Below, one piece after another: positions 17,106 to 26,786 of a stretch of DNA of 64,000 bases (position 1 is the first letter of the stretch; each line of letters starts with the position of its first letter). A program made the translations under genes and the position numbers. Below the pieces are notes generated by a model that made no database searches, was not told the DNA's origin, and saw only the letters and a program-made list of their open reading frames with translations. This DNA comes from Marinomonas spartinae (GTDB taxonomy: Bacteria; Pseudomonadota; Gammaproteobacteria; Pseudomonadales; Marinomonadaceae), in NCBI RefSeq assembly GCF_900089775.1, contig NZ_FLOB01000001.1, forward strand, positions 496,001 through 560,000, in the 5' to 3' direction.

Positions 17106-17144
17106 GTGGCGATTTTGACTGCGATGTTAATGACGAGGCGAAAC

Positions 17145-19049
17145 CTAAGCCTTGGTTAACCACAGCAAATCCAATGGTTCAATCAAACTGAAAGACGATA
17201 AATCAATCCGTTCATTGTTTAGTAAATTCATTGCGGTTTTATTCCCGATAAGTCCATCCAATGTAGGCGTTATAGGTACGTGATGTTCGCTAATATTAGC
17301 GATAACCAACAGTACGTTATCACCGCTTTGTCGCTTGAAGGCGAAGAGGTGTTCACTGCCCAGAGAAATCAGTTCAAATGACTTGGCGGCAAAAATGTCA
17401 TTGGCTTTACGAATTTGAATCATCTCTCGAATCAATTGAGCGATTTTTCCCTGCGGGGTGTTGATATCCTCAGCAAGAGTGAAGTCGGCCTTAGTGAGTT
17501 TTTTACGATGTACCCAGCGGCTATCGTCTACTTTTGTTGGGTCCTTGAGATAATCGTTGTTATTGAGCACGCCAAGATCGTCTCCTTGATACAGCAAGGG
17601 AATGCCTGGCATGGCGAAGTTGATGCCATTGAGTACTCGAATGCGTTTGATAGCGTGATCAAGCAGCAGCGGATCGTCAGCCGCAATGGCGTTTTCCACG
17701 CCCGCTAAAGATGCCAACGTACCGCACACACGGCAGTCGCCATTGACTGGGTTTTCTTGAAATGGCACGCCCGCAGCAAAAGAGCCAGCAAATTGTCCTG
17801 TATAGAATTGATTTAAGAAATGACGATGGCCGATGCCATCAATGCCAAGACGGTCTGAAATGGTGTCGTCCCATAACCAGCCAATGTCGTCATGGCAACG
17901 AAGATAATTGACCCAGGTTGTATGCTCTGGAATCTGAAAGCTGCGTTCAAGGGATTGATACAACAAGTTCGTTTGGCGTGTTGCTAAACTTTCCCATAAC
18001 AAGGCCATCATCAGTGGGTTGTAAGAGAGCGTACACTCGTCGGTAGCAATGTATTTGTTTACGTCATCAGGATGGACAATGGCTTCCGATTTAAACACAA
18101 CATGTGGTGCTGCAATGTCTAAGCAGGCTTTAAAGGCTTTGATTAGGTTGTGTGCTTTGGGGAGATTCTCACATACAGTGCCTTTTTCTTTCCACACAAA
18201 GGCTAAGGCATCAAGCCGTAGCACATCACAGCCGTTTAGAATCAAGTGCAGCATTTCTTCTACAACCGCGACAAAAACGGCAGGATTGGAATAGTTAAGA
18301 TCCCATTGAAATGAGTTAAAGGTTGTCCAAACGTGGCGATCTAATTCTGGTAAATAGGTAAAACTACCGCGACGAATTTGTGGAAATATTTCACGGACGG
18401 TTTGGTTGTATTCCATGGCGTCTTGCTCATCCATGAAATAGTAATAGTCTTGGTATTCTTGATCGCCCGCTTTTGCTGCTTGTGCCCAGCGGTGTTCGTC
18501 TGAGGTGTGATTAAACACAAAATCCAGCACCATACGGATGCCTTTTTTATGCAGTGCTGACGCTAGGTCTTTTAAATCTTTGTTCGTGCCCAGCTTAGGT
18601 GACACTGTGCGATAATCCGAAATGGCATACCCACCATCACTGTTTCCTTCTGGTGATAAATAAAGCGGCATGAGATGCACATAATTTATCCCTAAAGCTT
18701 CAAAGTAAGGGATCTTTTCTATCAGAGAGACCAGATCATCTGCCAGTAAATCCACGTAGACAGCAATACCAACATTTTGATTAGACTCGAACCAAAGTGC
18801 GGATTTGTCTTTGATTTGAGCAGGGCACTTTTTTTTATGAAAATCGATAACGGATTGCAGTAATACCTTTAGGTGGTAATGCAGGTCAAAGCGTTGCCCA
18901 TAGAGTGGAAAAAGCTGGTTGAACAGGGCCTGAAACCCGTTTGTTAAACGCTGAATAAGGATGGATTTTTTTTGCGGCGTGAGTTGGCTGAAATCGAGCT
19001 CAGCCAACAAACGTTGCAGGGTTTTTTGTGCTTCAAACGTGATGTCCAT
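17145..19049 (-). CDS. Amylosucrase (GH13)
   Basis: Glucosyltransferase of 634 residues, almost the length of the Neisseria enzyme, which makes alpha-1,4-glucan from sucrose and releases fructose. Catalytic residues are in place: nucleophile Asp280 (CDVLRLDALAF), acid/base Glu322 (FKSEAIVH) and transition-state Asp387 (RCHDDIGW). Other hallmarks are FNHTSDEHRWAQ, WTTFNSFQWDLNYSNP, GVPFQENPVNGDCRVCGT and DDSRWVHR. No signal peptide, so cytoplasmic. No sucrose transporter or regulator is adjacent. Trehalose synthase or sucrose hydrolase are less likely given the close motif match. Confidence 0.9.
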   Translation of the reverse strand: MDITFEAQKTLQRLLAELDFSQLTPQKKSILIQRLTNGFQALFNQLFPLYGQRFDLHYHLKVLLQSVIDFHKKKCPAQIKDKSALWFESNQNVGIAVYVDLLADDLVSLIEKIPYFEALGINYVHLMPLYLSPEGNSDGGYAISDYRTVSPKLGTNKDLKDLASALHKKGIRMVLDFVFNHTSDEHRWAQAAKAGDQEYQDYYYFMDEQDAMEYNQTVREIFPQIRRGSFTYLPELDRHVWTTFNSFQWDLNYSNPAVFVAVVEEMLHLILNGCDVLRLDALAFVWKEKGTVCENLPKAHNLIKAFKACLDIAAPHVVFKSEAIVHPDDVNKYIATDECTLSYNPLMMALLWESLATRQTNLLYQSLERSFQIPEHTTWVNYLRCHDDIGWLWDDTISDRLGIDGIGHRHFLNQFYTGQFAGSFAAGVPFQENPVNGDCRVCGTLASLAGVENAIAADDPLLLDHAIKRIRVLNGINFAMPGIPLLYQGDDLGVLNNNDYLKDPTKVDDSRWVHRKKLTKADFTLAEDINTPQGKIAQLIREMIQIRKANDIFAAKSFELISLGSEHLFAFKRQSGDNVLLVIANISEHHVPITPTLDGLIGNKTAMNLLNNERIDLSSFSLIEPLDLLWLTKA

Positions 19050-19254
19050 ATTAGTGCCTTATAAAGACGCGCTCGTAACAATGGCGAGAGTAGAGTTGAT
19101 GACTTAAGTTTAAAGGTTTGGCGAGAGAGGGTTCGCTTTTGCGAAGAATCAGCGCTCTACGTTGTCCAAACAGAAAACGTAGCCTAAAGGGATAGGATGG
19201 GTCAATATGGAGTCTTTCTAAATACTGACTTAATTTTTTAGGGTTGGCTTCTAT

Positions 19255-19791
19255 TTATTTTGCATTATCAGCGTAGCCACTGCCAATGGCGCGAAATGGC
19301 ATGTCTAATCCAAGCTCAGGTACTTGTAAGCCTATCCAAGCGGGAAACGTATTACTGTTTGGGCCCGGGAAGACGGCATATTCATTGGCCCAAGGATAGC
19401 GTTTGACGGCGGCGGTTATTTTCGGGATAAGGCGTTGGGCTTTTTCTCCGTGAATTGACAGAATCTTCTCAGGTTTGGCACCAAACCAATAACGATCGGG
19501 TGTACTAGTTTGATATTCCTCTAAGGCAGGAAGGCCACGTTTTACTCGCCATCCCACGACTTCATAGACGGTATATTCCAGCGCATTTTTTTCTTTTACT
19601 GCGATCCAAGTATGAACAGCAAACCAACCTCGCCAGCTGAATGCATCGGCGGCGTAAAACTCTATGATCGCCGCTTTGTTCTTTTTCGGGTCGGCAGCAA
19701 GGCCTGCTGGTTCGCGGCTGGCGGTGCGCCAATTATCGTTAGTACAGGCGCTAATCAGTAAAGCGAACAATGTGATGGCGAATATTTTCAT
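19255..19791 (-). CDS. DUF3750 lipoprotein
   Basis: A 178-residue protein with a lipoprotein signal (LLISAC, Cys16 as lipidation site). The body contains the DUF3750 pattern: WRGWFAVHTWIAVKEK, YEVVGWRVKRGLP, PDRYWFGAKPE, and a C-terminal YPWANEYAVFPGPNSNTFPAWI. The His and Cys-free fold suggests relation to NlpC/permuted-papain-like enzymes in some descriptions, which I cannot confirm. Monocistronic as far as visible. Confidence 0.8.
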   Translation of the reverse strand: MKIFAITLFALLISACTNDNWRTASREPAGLAADPKKNKAAIIEFYAADAFSWRGWFAVHTWIAVKEKNALEYTVYEVVGWRVKRGLPALEEYQTSTPDRYWFGAKPEKILSIHGEKAQRLIPKITAAVKRYPWANEYAVFPGPNSNTFPAWIGLQVPELGLDMPFRAIGSGYADNAK

Positions 19792-20201
19792 GCAAACTCC
19801 ATTTATTTTTGATATGTCTATTCGCCAAGTATAGGCCTTTTATGAGCTTGGCGAGATATTACGTTCGAGTTGTTTCCTTAATATCACAGAGAGTTAACAA
19901 ATATAAACATCTCGTTCATATTGTTTGATTTTTTAAAGGGGCAAAGGGAGGTTGTTTTTTAGTAGAACGTCTAATTGAGTAGTGATTCTTCTTTTATGCA
20001 TAATATGTGTTTAATTAAATTAAAGATGCGCTTTTCTATTCAAAAATGAATAGAAAGAGACACTATTAGCGATACTGTTTTATTTTTTTAAATGAATGCT
20101 ATTATTTAAAACATCACATGAACAGGCGATCTTTTAAATTTATTTGATGTTCTTTTTAAAAACTATCGCCTCTTAAATACGGAATACCTTAGGAGGTAAA
20201 T
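19792..20201. other. AT-rich region upstream of the small secreted protein genes
   Basis: No gene seen. It carries the promoters of the DUF3750 gene (leftward) and of the first small secreted protein (rightward), and a 5' hairpin at 20124-20171. Confidence 0.5.
20124..20171 (+). promoter_or_regulatory. Two-part hairpin in the 5' leader of the first small secreted protein gene
   Basis: AGGCGAT (20124-20130) pairs with ATCGCCT (20165-20171), and inside it TTTTAAA (20132-20138) pairs with TTTAAAA (20155-20161). It ends about 18 bases before the AGGAGGTAAAT ribosome site, so it would shield the mRNA 5' side or regulate translation. Confidence 0.5.
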
Positions 20202-20480
20202 ATGAATTTAGTAACTAAAAGCGCATTAGCATTGTTTGCAGCTGTCTCTATTTCTTCTGTTGCGATGGCAGCACCTGGAGACGGTACATACGGTTCTAAA
20301 GTAAAAGCACAAGCGGATGTACAACAGCTAAAAAGCGAAATTCAGCAGTTAGGTGCAACACCAAATCTTGGTGTGAATCTGAGCACAGCGAAAACGGTTA
20401 ATACGCAAGCTAGACTATTGAACACAGCAGCTGAAAACCTACAACTACAACTTAATGAACTTAAAAGCCAAAACTCTTAA
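20202..20480 (+). CDS. Small secreted protein, family unknown (copy 1)
   Basis: A 92-residue protein with a clear signal peptide (cleavage after AMA near residue 23), a mature N-terminus APGDGTYGS, and a helical, Gln/Leu/Asn-rich body that should form coiled coil. The C-terminus is NLQLQLNELKSQNS. I do not recognise the family. A near-consensus AGGAGG site directly upstream predicts strong translation. The next gene is a paralogue sharing both termini. Likely a small abundant periplasmic or surface protein; function unknown. Confidence 0.85.
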   Translation: MNLVTKSALALFAAVSISSVAMAAPGDGTYGSKVKAQADVQQLKSEIQQLGATPNLGVNLSTAKTVNTQARLLNTAAENLQLQLNELKSQNS

Positions 20481-20500
20481 GTTGTCGTGAATCCGTGATT

Positions 20501-20536
20501 GTTGCATCGGTTTCTTTTGAGTAGGTGCAACCCTTT
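20501..20536 (+). terminator. Probable terminator between the two small-protein genes
   Basis: GTTGCATC (20501-20508) pairs with GGTGCAAC (20524-20531), one G-T pair, followed by CCTTTT. The T tract is short. Confidence 0.5.
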
Positions 20537-20628
20537 TATCAATGGGTCGACTTATCAGGTTATCCCAATATAATAAAGGTTTTGACAGGCTATAAACCTG
20601 TTAGAGCTCGCTACAAAGGAGATGTTTT

Positions 20629-20907
20629 ATGAATACTTTAACAAAAGTAGCACTAACTCTATTAGCAACGGCTTCTTTTACTTCTGCGGCGTTTGCAGCC
20701 CCAGGTGATGGTACATACGGTTCGGTTGTCAGAGCACAAGAGAAAGTAAATAATCTTGAGCATCAGCTTGAAAGTAAAGGTGTTAATGTTAATACCAGCA
20801 TTGATATGAGTACTGTTCATACGTTACAAGATAAAGCGGCTGCATTAAATGCGAAAGCGCAAAATCTACAGTTAAAATTGAACGAGCTTAAATCTCAAAA
20901 TCCGTAA
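20629..20907 (+). CDS. Small secreted protein, family unknown (copy 2)
   Basis: Tandem paralogue of the previous gene, same length (92 residues). The signal peptide ends near AFA, the mature N-terminus is again APGDGTYGS, and the C-terminus NLQLKLNELKSQNP. The central region has diverged, keeping predicted helix and heptad-like Leu spacing. It has its own AAAGGAG ribosome site and a small inverted repeat (ACAGG 20585-20589 with CCTGT 20597-20601) in its leader, and a strong terminator after it, so it may be independently transcribed. Confidence 0.85.
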   Translation: MNTLTKVALTLLATASFTSAAFAAPGDGTYGSVVRAQEKVNNLEHQLESKGVNVNTSIDMSTVHTLQDKAAALNAKAQNLQLKLNELKSQNP

Positions 20908-20948
20908 TTTACTAACGGTTCAAGATTTAAATAATTCGATTGAAAAAT

Positions 20949-20977
20949 AAAAAAGCCAGCACAAGCTGGCTTTTTTT
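20949..20977 (+). terminator. Rho-independent terminator after small secreted protein copy 2
   Basis: AAAAGCCAGC, loop ACAA, GCTGGCTTTTTTT (20951-20977). Confidence 0.92.
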
Positions 20978-21078
20978 ATGTTTTTTAAACGATTAAAAAA
21001 TTTGATGGATATTTATTAATTATTCGATGTTTTGTAAGGTAGTGTTTATCGAATGAAGAATAAAAAGTAAACTGACAT

Positions 21079-21101
21079 AAAAAACGCTGGTTTATCCAGC
21101 G
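21079..21101 (-). terminator. Terminator of the nitroreductase gene
   Basis: On the minus strand CGCTGG, loop ATAAA, CCAGCG, then six T (complement of 21101-21079), just downstream of the gene ending at 21134. Confidence 0.8.
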
Positions 21102-21133
21102 CTTCTTATGTCGTTTTTTGAATTAGCTAAAAC

Positions 21134-21772
21134 TTATTTTATTTCAGTAATGAACTCTTCTTTCGGACGACGTACTTTTTTCAAGTTAACCAGCCAATCT
21201 CCTTCTTCTGCACGGTAGCCAAGAGGAAGCAAAATAACAGAGCGTAGACCACGGTCTTGTAGGCCTAATAGCGCATCAATTTCTTCTGGAACAAACCCTT
21301 CCATTGGTGTGCAATCTACTTTTTCTTCTGCCGCTGCTATCAACGCAGTGCCAAGGCCAATATACGCTTGGCGAGCAGCGTGCTCATAGTTCACCTTTTT
21401 GTCACGAGGAGGGTAACTGCTCAGTATCATTTGGCGGTAGTTTTCCCAACCTTCGTTGACGAACCCACGTTCATCGTTAACTAGGTCGAACATTTTGTTA
21501 ATACGCTCTTCTGTGTAATTGTCCCAAGCAGCAAAGACCAGCAAGTGGGAACAATCTGTCAACTGTGCTTGGTTCCAAGCATGGGGTACCATTTTTTCAC
21601 GCAGTTCTTTATTGGTGACAACAAACACTTCATAGGGTTGGAGACCGCTTGATGTTGCTGTTAGACGAATTGCCTCAAGAATACGGTCCACCTTCTCCTG
21701 TGGTACCGATTTTTCAGGGTTCATTTTCTTAGTCGCATAGCGCCATGATAACTGTTCTAATAAATTCGACAT
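21134..21772 (-). CDS. Nitroreductase family NAD(P)H oxidoreductase (NfsB-like)
   Basis: A 212-residue flavoprotein. The FMN-binding N-terminal motif is RYATKKMNPEKSVPQEKVDRILEAIRLTATSSGLQPYEVFVV, and the C-terminal motif RSVILLPLGYRAEEGDW matches NfsB-type enzymes that reduce nitroaromatics, quinones or dihydropteridine. Physiological substrate unknown. Monocistronic with its own terminator. Confidence 0.88.
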   Translation of the reverse strand: MSNLLEQLSWRYATKKMNPEKSVPQEKVDRILEAIRLTATSSGLQPYEVFVVTNKELREKMVPHAWNQAQLTDCSHLLVFAAWDNYTEERINKMFDLVNDERGFVNEGWENYRQMILSSYPPRDKKVNYEHAARQAYIGLGTALIAAAEEKVDCTPMEGFVPEEIDALLGLQDRGLRSVILLPLGYRAEEGDWLVNLKKVRRPKEEFITEIK

Positions 21773-22094
21773 TTCGGAATTCCTCGATATGTAAGTTTAC
21801 CCATTATATGAGGTCTATGATGACGAACTTCAAGGTGAATATGAAGACGAATTTTAGCGATAGCTTTGAAACAGAATGAACAATCGTTTGGCTCTTGGCA
21901 AAATTCTGTTGACGATGAACGCTATGCTTCCCTGATAAGCTCAGTACGGTAAGAATAAGCTTGTATGCTTGCGGCATGTCAAAAGATTAACCACTTGAGC
22001 AAATAAAATTCTCATAATTATGCGCCCAAATGGTTCATTTCTCGTCCTCGATGTTTTATGGTGCCCCCTCGAAAAATTTGATGGATCTCCCCCC
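21773..22094. other. Divergent intergenic region before sstT
   Basis: No gene seen. A possible sigma-70 promoter for sstT is TTGACG (21909-21914) and TGATAA (21933-21938), 18 bases apart. An in-frame ATG at 22020 would add 25 residues to SstT but they look unlike the family. Confidence 0.35.
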
Positions 22095-23318
22095 ATGACT
22101 TCAAATATGAAATCTACGTTGTTTCAGCGTTATATGAATGGCAGTCTCGTATTGCAAATTGTTGTTGGTATTCTGTGTGGTGTTGTCTTAGCTTACGTTT
22201 CCCCTGAAGCGGCCCAATCAGTGGGTGTATTAGGTGGCTTTTTTGTCAAAGCATTAAAAGGTATCGCGCCGATTCTTGTGTTTATCCTAGTGATTGCGTC
22301 CATTGCCAACCATAAACATAATCAACAAACCTATATTCGACCTGTTTTAGTTCTGTATGCCGTCGGTACCTTGATTGCTGCCTTTACGGCGGTTTTTTTC
22401 AGTTATTTGTTTCCGACTAAGTTAAATCTTGTGGCTGGTAATGTAAGTCAATCCGCGCCACAAGGTATACATGATGTCTTGCATACGTTGTTTTTTAATA
22501 TGGTGGATAATCCTGTTAATGCGTTAGTGACGGGCAATTACATTGGTATATTAACTTGGTCCGTGTGTTTTGGTATCGGCCTGCGCCATGGGTCGGATAC
22601 AACGAAAGCGTTACTGCAAAATTTAGCTGACAGTGTCACTCGAGTTGTGGGTTTTGTGATTCGTTTAGCGCCATTTGGGGTGTTTGGTTTGGTATCGAAT
22701 ACCATTGCAACCACAGGCTTTGGTGCATTGTTAGGTTATTCTCATCTGCTGGCGGTGCTGATTGGTTCAATGCTATTTATTGCCTTAGTTACCAACCCTT
22801 TGCTGGTCTTTTTGGCGACGCGAAAAAACCCTTACCCTTTGGTTTTTCAATGCTTAAAAGAAAGTGGTGTAACGGCTTTTTTTACGCGCAGTTCCGCTGC
22901 CAATATTCCCGTCAATATGGACCTTTGCAAACGACTTCAACTGGATGAAGATACCTATTCAGTGTCTATTCCCTTAGGGGCAACCATTAATATGGCAGGG
23001 GCGGCGATTACAATTACCGTCTTAACGCTTGCGGCGGTGAACACATTAGGGATTCCTGTGGATTTTGCCACAGCGATTCTGCTCAGTATTATTGCCGCTA
23101 TATCGGCTTGTGGTAGCTCTGGTGTGGCTGGGGGATCTTTATTACTGATTCCTTTGGCTTGTAGCTTATTCAATATCCCCAATGAAGTGGCGATGCAAGT
23201 CGTTGCTGTGGGCTTCATTATCGGTGTACTACAAGACTCGTCAGAAACGGCATTGAACAGTTCGACAGACGTACTCTTTACTGCTGCGGCTTGTCGTTCC
23301 GTTACGCGTCATTCGTGA
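22095..23318 (+). CDS. sstT: Serine/threonine:sodium symporter SstT
   Basis: Inner-membrane sodium symporter of the DAACS (glutamate transporter) family importing serine and threonine. About 407 residues with multiple spans. Key motifs are [18 protein letters not shown], the [17 protein letters not shown] cation-site region and [21 protein letters not shown], all typical of SstT. ATG 22095 gives the family N-terminus ([17 protein letters not shown]). Monocistronic. Confidence 0.94.
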   Translation: MTSNMKSTLFQRYMNGSLVLQIVVGILCGVVLAYVSPEAAQSVGVLGGFFVKALKGIAPILVFILVIASIANHKHNQQTYIRPVLVLYAVGTLIAAFTAVFFSYLFPTKLNLVAGNVSQSAPQGIHDVLHTLFFNMVDNPVNALVTGNYIGILTWSVCFGIGLRHGSDTTKALLQNLADSVTRVVGFVIRLAPFGVFGLVSNTIATTGFGALLGYSHLLAVLIGSMLFIALVTNPLLVFLATRKNPYPLVFQCLKESGVTAFFTRSSAANIPVNMDLCKRLQLDEDTYSVSIPLGATINMAGAAITITVLTLAAVNTLGIPVDFATAILLSIIAAISACGSSGVAGGSLLLIPLACSLFNIPNEVAMQVVAVGFIIGVLQDSSETALNSSTDVLFTAAACRSVTRHS

Positions 23319-23544
23319 GGGACGATTGGGTGTAGTTCTGTGATATGACATAGGCGGCATAAAAACCGTGCTTGCGGGCTTTTATGTCGCGTGAAGATTT
23401 TCTAAGTATAAATACTGAGACAGGTTAAGTACTAATTACGACCTGCTTTCGGTATTTATGCGAATTGCTTACATATTGCTTTCAGAAGATGATGAAACCT
23501 GCTTTATCCAATTAAACAATAATAAACAAGCAGGATGATAATCA

Positions 23545-24630
23545 ATGATCTCTCTTAAGATGACTTCTTTTGTAGCGGCTGCGGCTGTTACCCTCGGCAC
23601 ACTGTCTATGCCTTCTATGGCTGCAGAGCGTGTTTATAAACTCAAAATGGCTGAATCTTGGACCACCAATTTCCCTATCTTTGGCGATGCGCCTCGTAAC
23701 ATGGTGCGTATGGCGGAAGAAATGTCTAAAGGCCGCTTAAAAATCACCATCGACTCAGCAAACAAACACAAAGCGCCATTAGGGGTGTTTGATATGGTGC
23801 GTGCGGGTCAGTACGACATTGGTCACTCTGCTTCTTATTATTGGAAAGGTAAGGTGCCCAACACCATGTATTTCACCACCATGCCGTTTGGGATGACGGC
23901 ACCGGAGCAGTATGGTTGGTTCTACTATGGTGACGGCATGAAGCTGATGGAGAAAGTCTATAAGCCTTTTGGCTTGTTGTCTTTCCCTGGGGGCAATACC
24001 GGTGTGCAGATGGGGGGATGGTTTCGTAAGGAAATCAATTCATTGGATGACTTGAAAGGTCTAAAAATGCGCATCCCAGGGTTTGCGGGCGAAGTACTGG
24101 CGAAGCTAGGTGCCAAACCAACGAACATTCCACCTGGTGAGTTGTATACGGCTCTTGAGCGTAACACAATTGATGCTTTGGAGTGGGTAGGGCCGTCCCT
24201 TGATTTGCGCATGGGCTTCCACAAAATTGCGCCTTACTACTACACTGGTTGGCATGAGCCAGCAACTGAGCTTCAGTTCCTCGTAAATGAGCGGACATGG
24301 AAAAAACTACCGGACGACCTACGTGAAATTCTGCGCGTCTCTATGAAGCTGGCTGCCTACGATATGTACATTCAGTCTTATCATGAAAGCGGTGTGAACT
24401 GGGCGAAAATGAAATCAGAATACCCTGATATTCAGGTCAAGACCTTCCCCACACCTGTTCTAAGCGCCATGAAAAAAGCCAACGAAGAGTTATTGGCTGA
24501 AGCGGCAGCGAAAGATCCATTAACGAAGGAAATTATCGATTCTCAGCAAGCTTATATGAAAGTGGCCCGTGTGTGGACCAACATTTCTGATCGAGCTTAC
24601 CTAGAAAGCTTAGACAAAATTGCCGAATAA
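23545..24630 (+). CDS. TRAP transporter substrate-binding protein (DctP family)
   Basis: Periplasmic solute receptor of 361 residues with a signal peptide ending near SMAA (residues 24-27). The signature stretch MRIPGFAGEVLAKLGAKPTN, then ALERNTIDALEWVGPSLDLRMGF, includes the conserved Arg that binds a carboxylate. The EWVGP segment resembles the 2-oxoacid/lactate-binding branch (TakP-like), so a monocarboxylate or 2-oxoacid is plausible but unproven. First gene of a P-Q-M operon with a sensor kinase pair downstream. Confidence 0.9.
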   Translation: MISLKMTSFVAAAAVTLGTLSMPSMAAERVYKLKMAESWTTNFPIFGDAPRNMVRMAEEMSKGRLKITIDSANKHKAPLGVFDMVRAGQYDIGHSASYYWKGKVPNTMYFTTMPFGMTAPEQYGWFYYGDGMKLMEKVYKPFGLLSFPGGNTGVQMGGWFRKEINSLDDLKGLKMRIPGFAGEVLAKLGAKPTNIPPGELYTALERNTIDALEWVGPSLDLRMGFHKIAPYYYTGWHEPATELQFLVNERTWKKLPDDLREILRVSMKLAAYDMYIQSYHESGVNWAKMKSEYPDIQVKTFPTPVLSAMKKANEELLAEAAAKDPLTKEIIDSQQAYMKVARVWTNISDRAYLESLDKIAE

Positions 24631-24735
24631 ATCTTGATCGCGTAGCGGGGGGTTGTTCTCCGCTACTTTGCTCCTGTTAAGCGAGTTGATTGTTAGGTTT
24701 TACATGCCATTAGGTGTTTTCTAGGAGTCATTCCC

Positions 24736-25275
24736 ATGTTTCTCATCAATCTAGAGCGAGGCATCGCTCGATTTTCAAATCTGCTTGGTGCTATTTCGAC
24801 CTTGTTACTTATCACCTTGTTATGTAACGTTTTTTACGACGTATTAATGCGCTATTTGTTCAATGATGTGTCCATCGCTATGCAAGAGTTAGAGTGGCAT
24901 TTGTATGCGGCTATTTTCTTGTTGGGGATTCCCTATGGGATTCAACAGGGTGGTCATGTGCGAGTCGACTTGATCTATGAAAATCAACCGATCAAACGTA
25001 AAGCATGGATCGATTTGTTTGGCTGCGTCTTTTTCTTATTACCTTTCACCTTGCTGGTCGGTTACTACGGTATTGGTTTTGCTCAAGAATCCTTTGCCCT
25101 AGGAGAAACCAGTGGTGACCCAGGTGGTTTGCCTTATCGCTGGGTGATTAAAGCGGTTATCCCTTTTGCCTTTTTCTCCATGGCAATCAGTGGAGTAGGC
25201 ATGATGCTGCGTTCGATTAATGCCATTCGTGGCGTGAGTGAAGAGGGCTTTTCAAACCCTCCTATTCAACATTGA
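24736..25275 (+). CDS. TRAP transporter small permease (DctQ family)
   Basis: A 179-residue inner-membrane protein with four spans. The DctQ pattern is seen in VFYDVLMRYLFNDVSIAMQELEWHLYAAIFLLGIPYGIQQGGHVRVDLI. It forms the membrane complex with the DctM protein encoded next. GGAGT lies ahead of the ATG. Confidence 0.92.
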   Translation: MFLINLERGIARFSNLLGAISTLLLITLLCNVFYDVLMRYLFNDVSIAMQELEWHLYAAIFLLGIPYGIQQGGHVRVDLIYENQPIKRKAWIDLFGCVFFLLPFTLLVGYYGIGFAQESFALGETSGDPGGLPYRWVIKAVIPFAFFSMAISGVGMMLRSINAIRGVSEEGFSNPPIQH

Positions 25276-25348
25276 TCTTGAGTCCTGTTTTCTGCAGCGA
25301 TGTCTTGCAGTACTTGCTCTCTTGTTCTGACGGATTAATAGGTCGTTT

Positions 25349-26635
25349 ATGATTGGTATTATCATGTTTTTCGTTGCCCTAGCGATGCTGATGCTGGGGT
25401 TCCCTGTTGCCTTCACCTTTGGTGGGATCGCCTTGATTTTTGGGGTGTTTGCCGAAGGTTTTGATATGTTTGCTTTTATGCCCTTTCGCATACAAAGCTA
25501 CATGGAAAACACCACCATGATGGCGGTGCCCTTGTTTGTTTTTATGGGCATTGTCTTGCAAAAAACACAGTTGGCAGAACAGTTATTAGAAGCCATGGGG
25601 AAACTGTTTGGTCGTGTGCGCGGAGGCTTGGCAATTTCGACTATTTTGGTGGGCGCATTATTGGCCGCATCAACGGGTGTGGTGGGGGCCAGCGTCGTGG
25701 CGATGGGGTTGATCTCTTTGCCTGTCATGCTGAAATACAAATACAACAAATCCCTTGCCTGTGGCACGATTTGCGCCTCAGGTACGCTGGGTCAGATCAT
25801 TCCTCCCTCGATTATTTTGATTATCTTAGGGGATGTTTTAGGCATTCCTGTGGGAGATTTATTCCATTCGGCCATGCTGCCAGGGTTGGTACTAATTGGT
25901 TGTTATATTGTCTATATTCTGATTCTGACTTTTCTTAAGCCTGATATGGCACCTGCTATGGCAGAAGACGATGGGGAGACACGTGCTCAACAAATTATCA
26001 GCGCGCTAAAAGCCATCATTCCACCTTTGGCGTTGGTGCTGGTGGTATTGGGCTCTATCTTTACGGGGGTCGCGACACCGACAGAGTCGTCAGCATTAGG
26101 CGGTATGGGCGCAATCGTGTTGGCATTGTTGTATCGTCAGTTTACCTGGAAGATGCTTTACGACAGCAGTTTAGAGACCGTCAAAGTCACCGCCATGGTA
26201 TTTGCTATTTTGATGGGGGCAACCGCCTTCTCGATGGCTTTTAGCTACACTGGTGGTGATCAAATAGTGGAAGAGGTATTGCTCAACCTACCGGGTGAAA
26301 AATGGGGCTTTATTATTCTTGCGATGGTCTCGATTATGATCCTCGGCTTTTTCATCGATTTTGTGGAAATTGCTTTTATCATTGTGCCGATCTTAGCGCC
26401 TGTGGCTGAAGCGCTGGGCATCAATATGCTGTGGTTTGCGATCTTGATTGCGATGAACTTACAGACATCGTTCTTAACGCCGCCCTTTGGCTTTAGTCTA
26501 TTCTATTTAAAAGGGGTGGCGCCGAGCTCTATCCGGACGATGGATATTTATCGTGGGGTCATTCCCTTTATCTTGATCCAAGTGCTAGTGTTAGCCAGCA
26601 TAATGATCTTTCCTGAATGGTATGGAATAGCTTAA
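25349..26635 (+). CDS. TRAP transporter large permease (DctM family)
   Basis: A 428-residue protein with about twelve spans that carries out sodium-coupled transport. Motifs are PLFVFMGIVLQKTQLAEQLLE, ASTGVVGASVVAMGLISLPVML, CASGTLGQIIPPSIILIILGDVLG and ATPTESSALGGMGA. It ends with LQTSFLTPPFGFSLFYLKGVAP, typical of the family. Last transporter gene before a terminator. Confidence 0.94.
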   Translation: MIGIIMFFVALAMLMLGFPVAFTFGGIALIFGVFAEGFDMFAFMPFRIQSYMENTTMMAVPLFVFMGIVLQKTQLAEQLLEAMGKLFGRVRGGLAISTILVGALLAASTGVVGASVVAMGLISLPVMLKYKYNKSLACGTICASGTLGQIIPPSIILIILGDVLGIPVGDLFHSAMLPGLVLIGCYIVYILILTFLKPDMAPAMAEDDGETRAQQIISALKAIIPPLALVLVVLGSIFTGVATPTESSALGGMGAIVLALLYRQFTWKMLYDSSLETVKVTAMVFAILMGATAFSMAFSYTGGDQIVEEVLLNLPGEKWGFIILAMVSIMILGFFIDFVEIAFIIVPILAPVAEALGINMLWFAILIAMNLQTSFLTPPFGFSLFYLKGVAPSSIRTMDIYRGVIPFILIQVLVLASIMIFPEWYGIA

Positions 26636-26714
26636 GCTTCCTTTCGTTAGTCGGAGAGGGTAGTACAGTTTTCATCGATAATGTAAAACCTTGTCTATGG
26701 GCTTCAAATCAGCA

Positions 26715-26745
26715 AACGGGCTAAGTTGTCACTAGCCCGTTTTTT
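26715..26745 (+). terminator. Terminator after the TRAP operon
   Basis: AACGGGCTA (26715-26723) pairs with TAGCCCGTT (26733-26741), nine-base loop, T run. Confidence 0.9.
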
Positions 26746-26786
26746 ACGGATTGGCATGATATAAAAAGAATAAGAAGGACGTCTTT

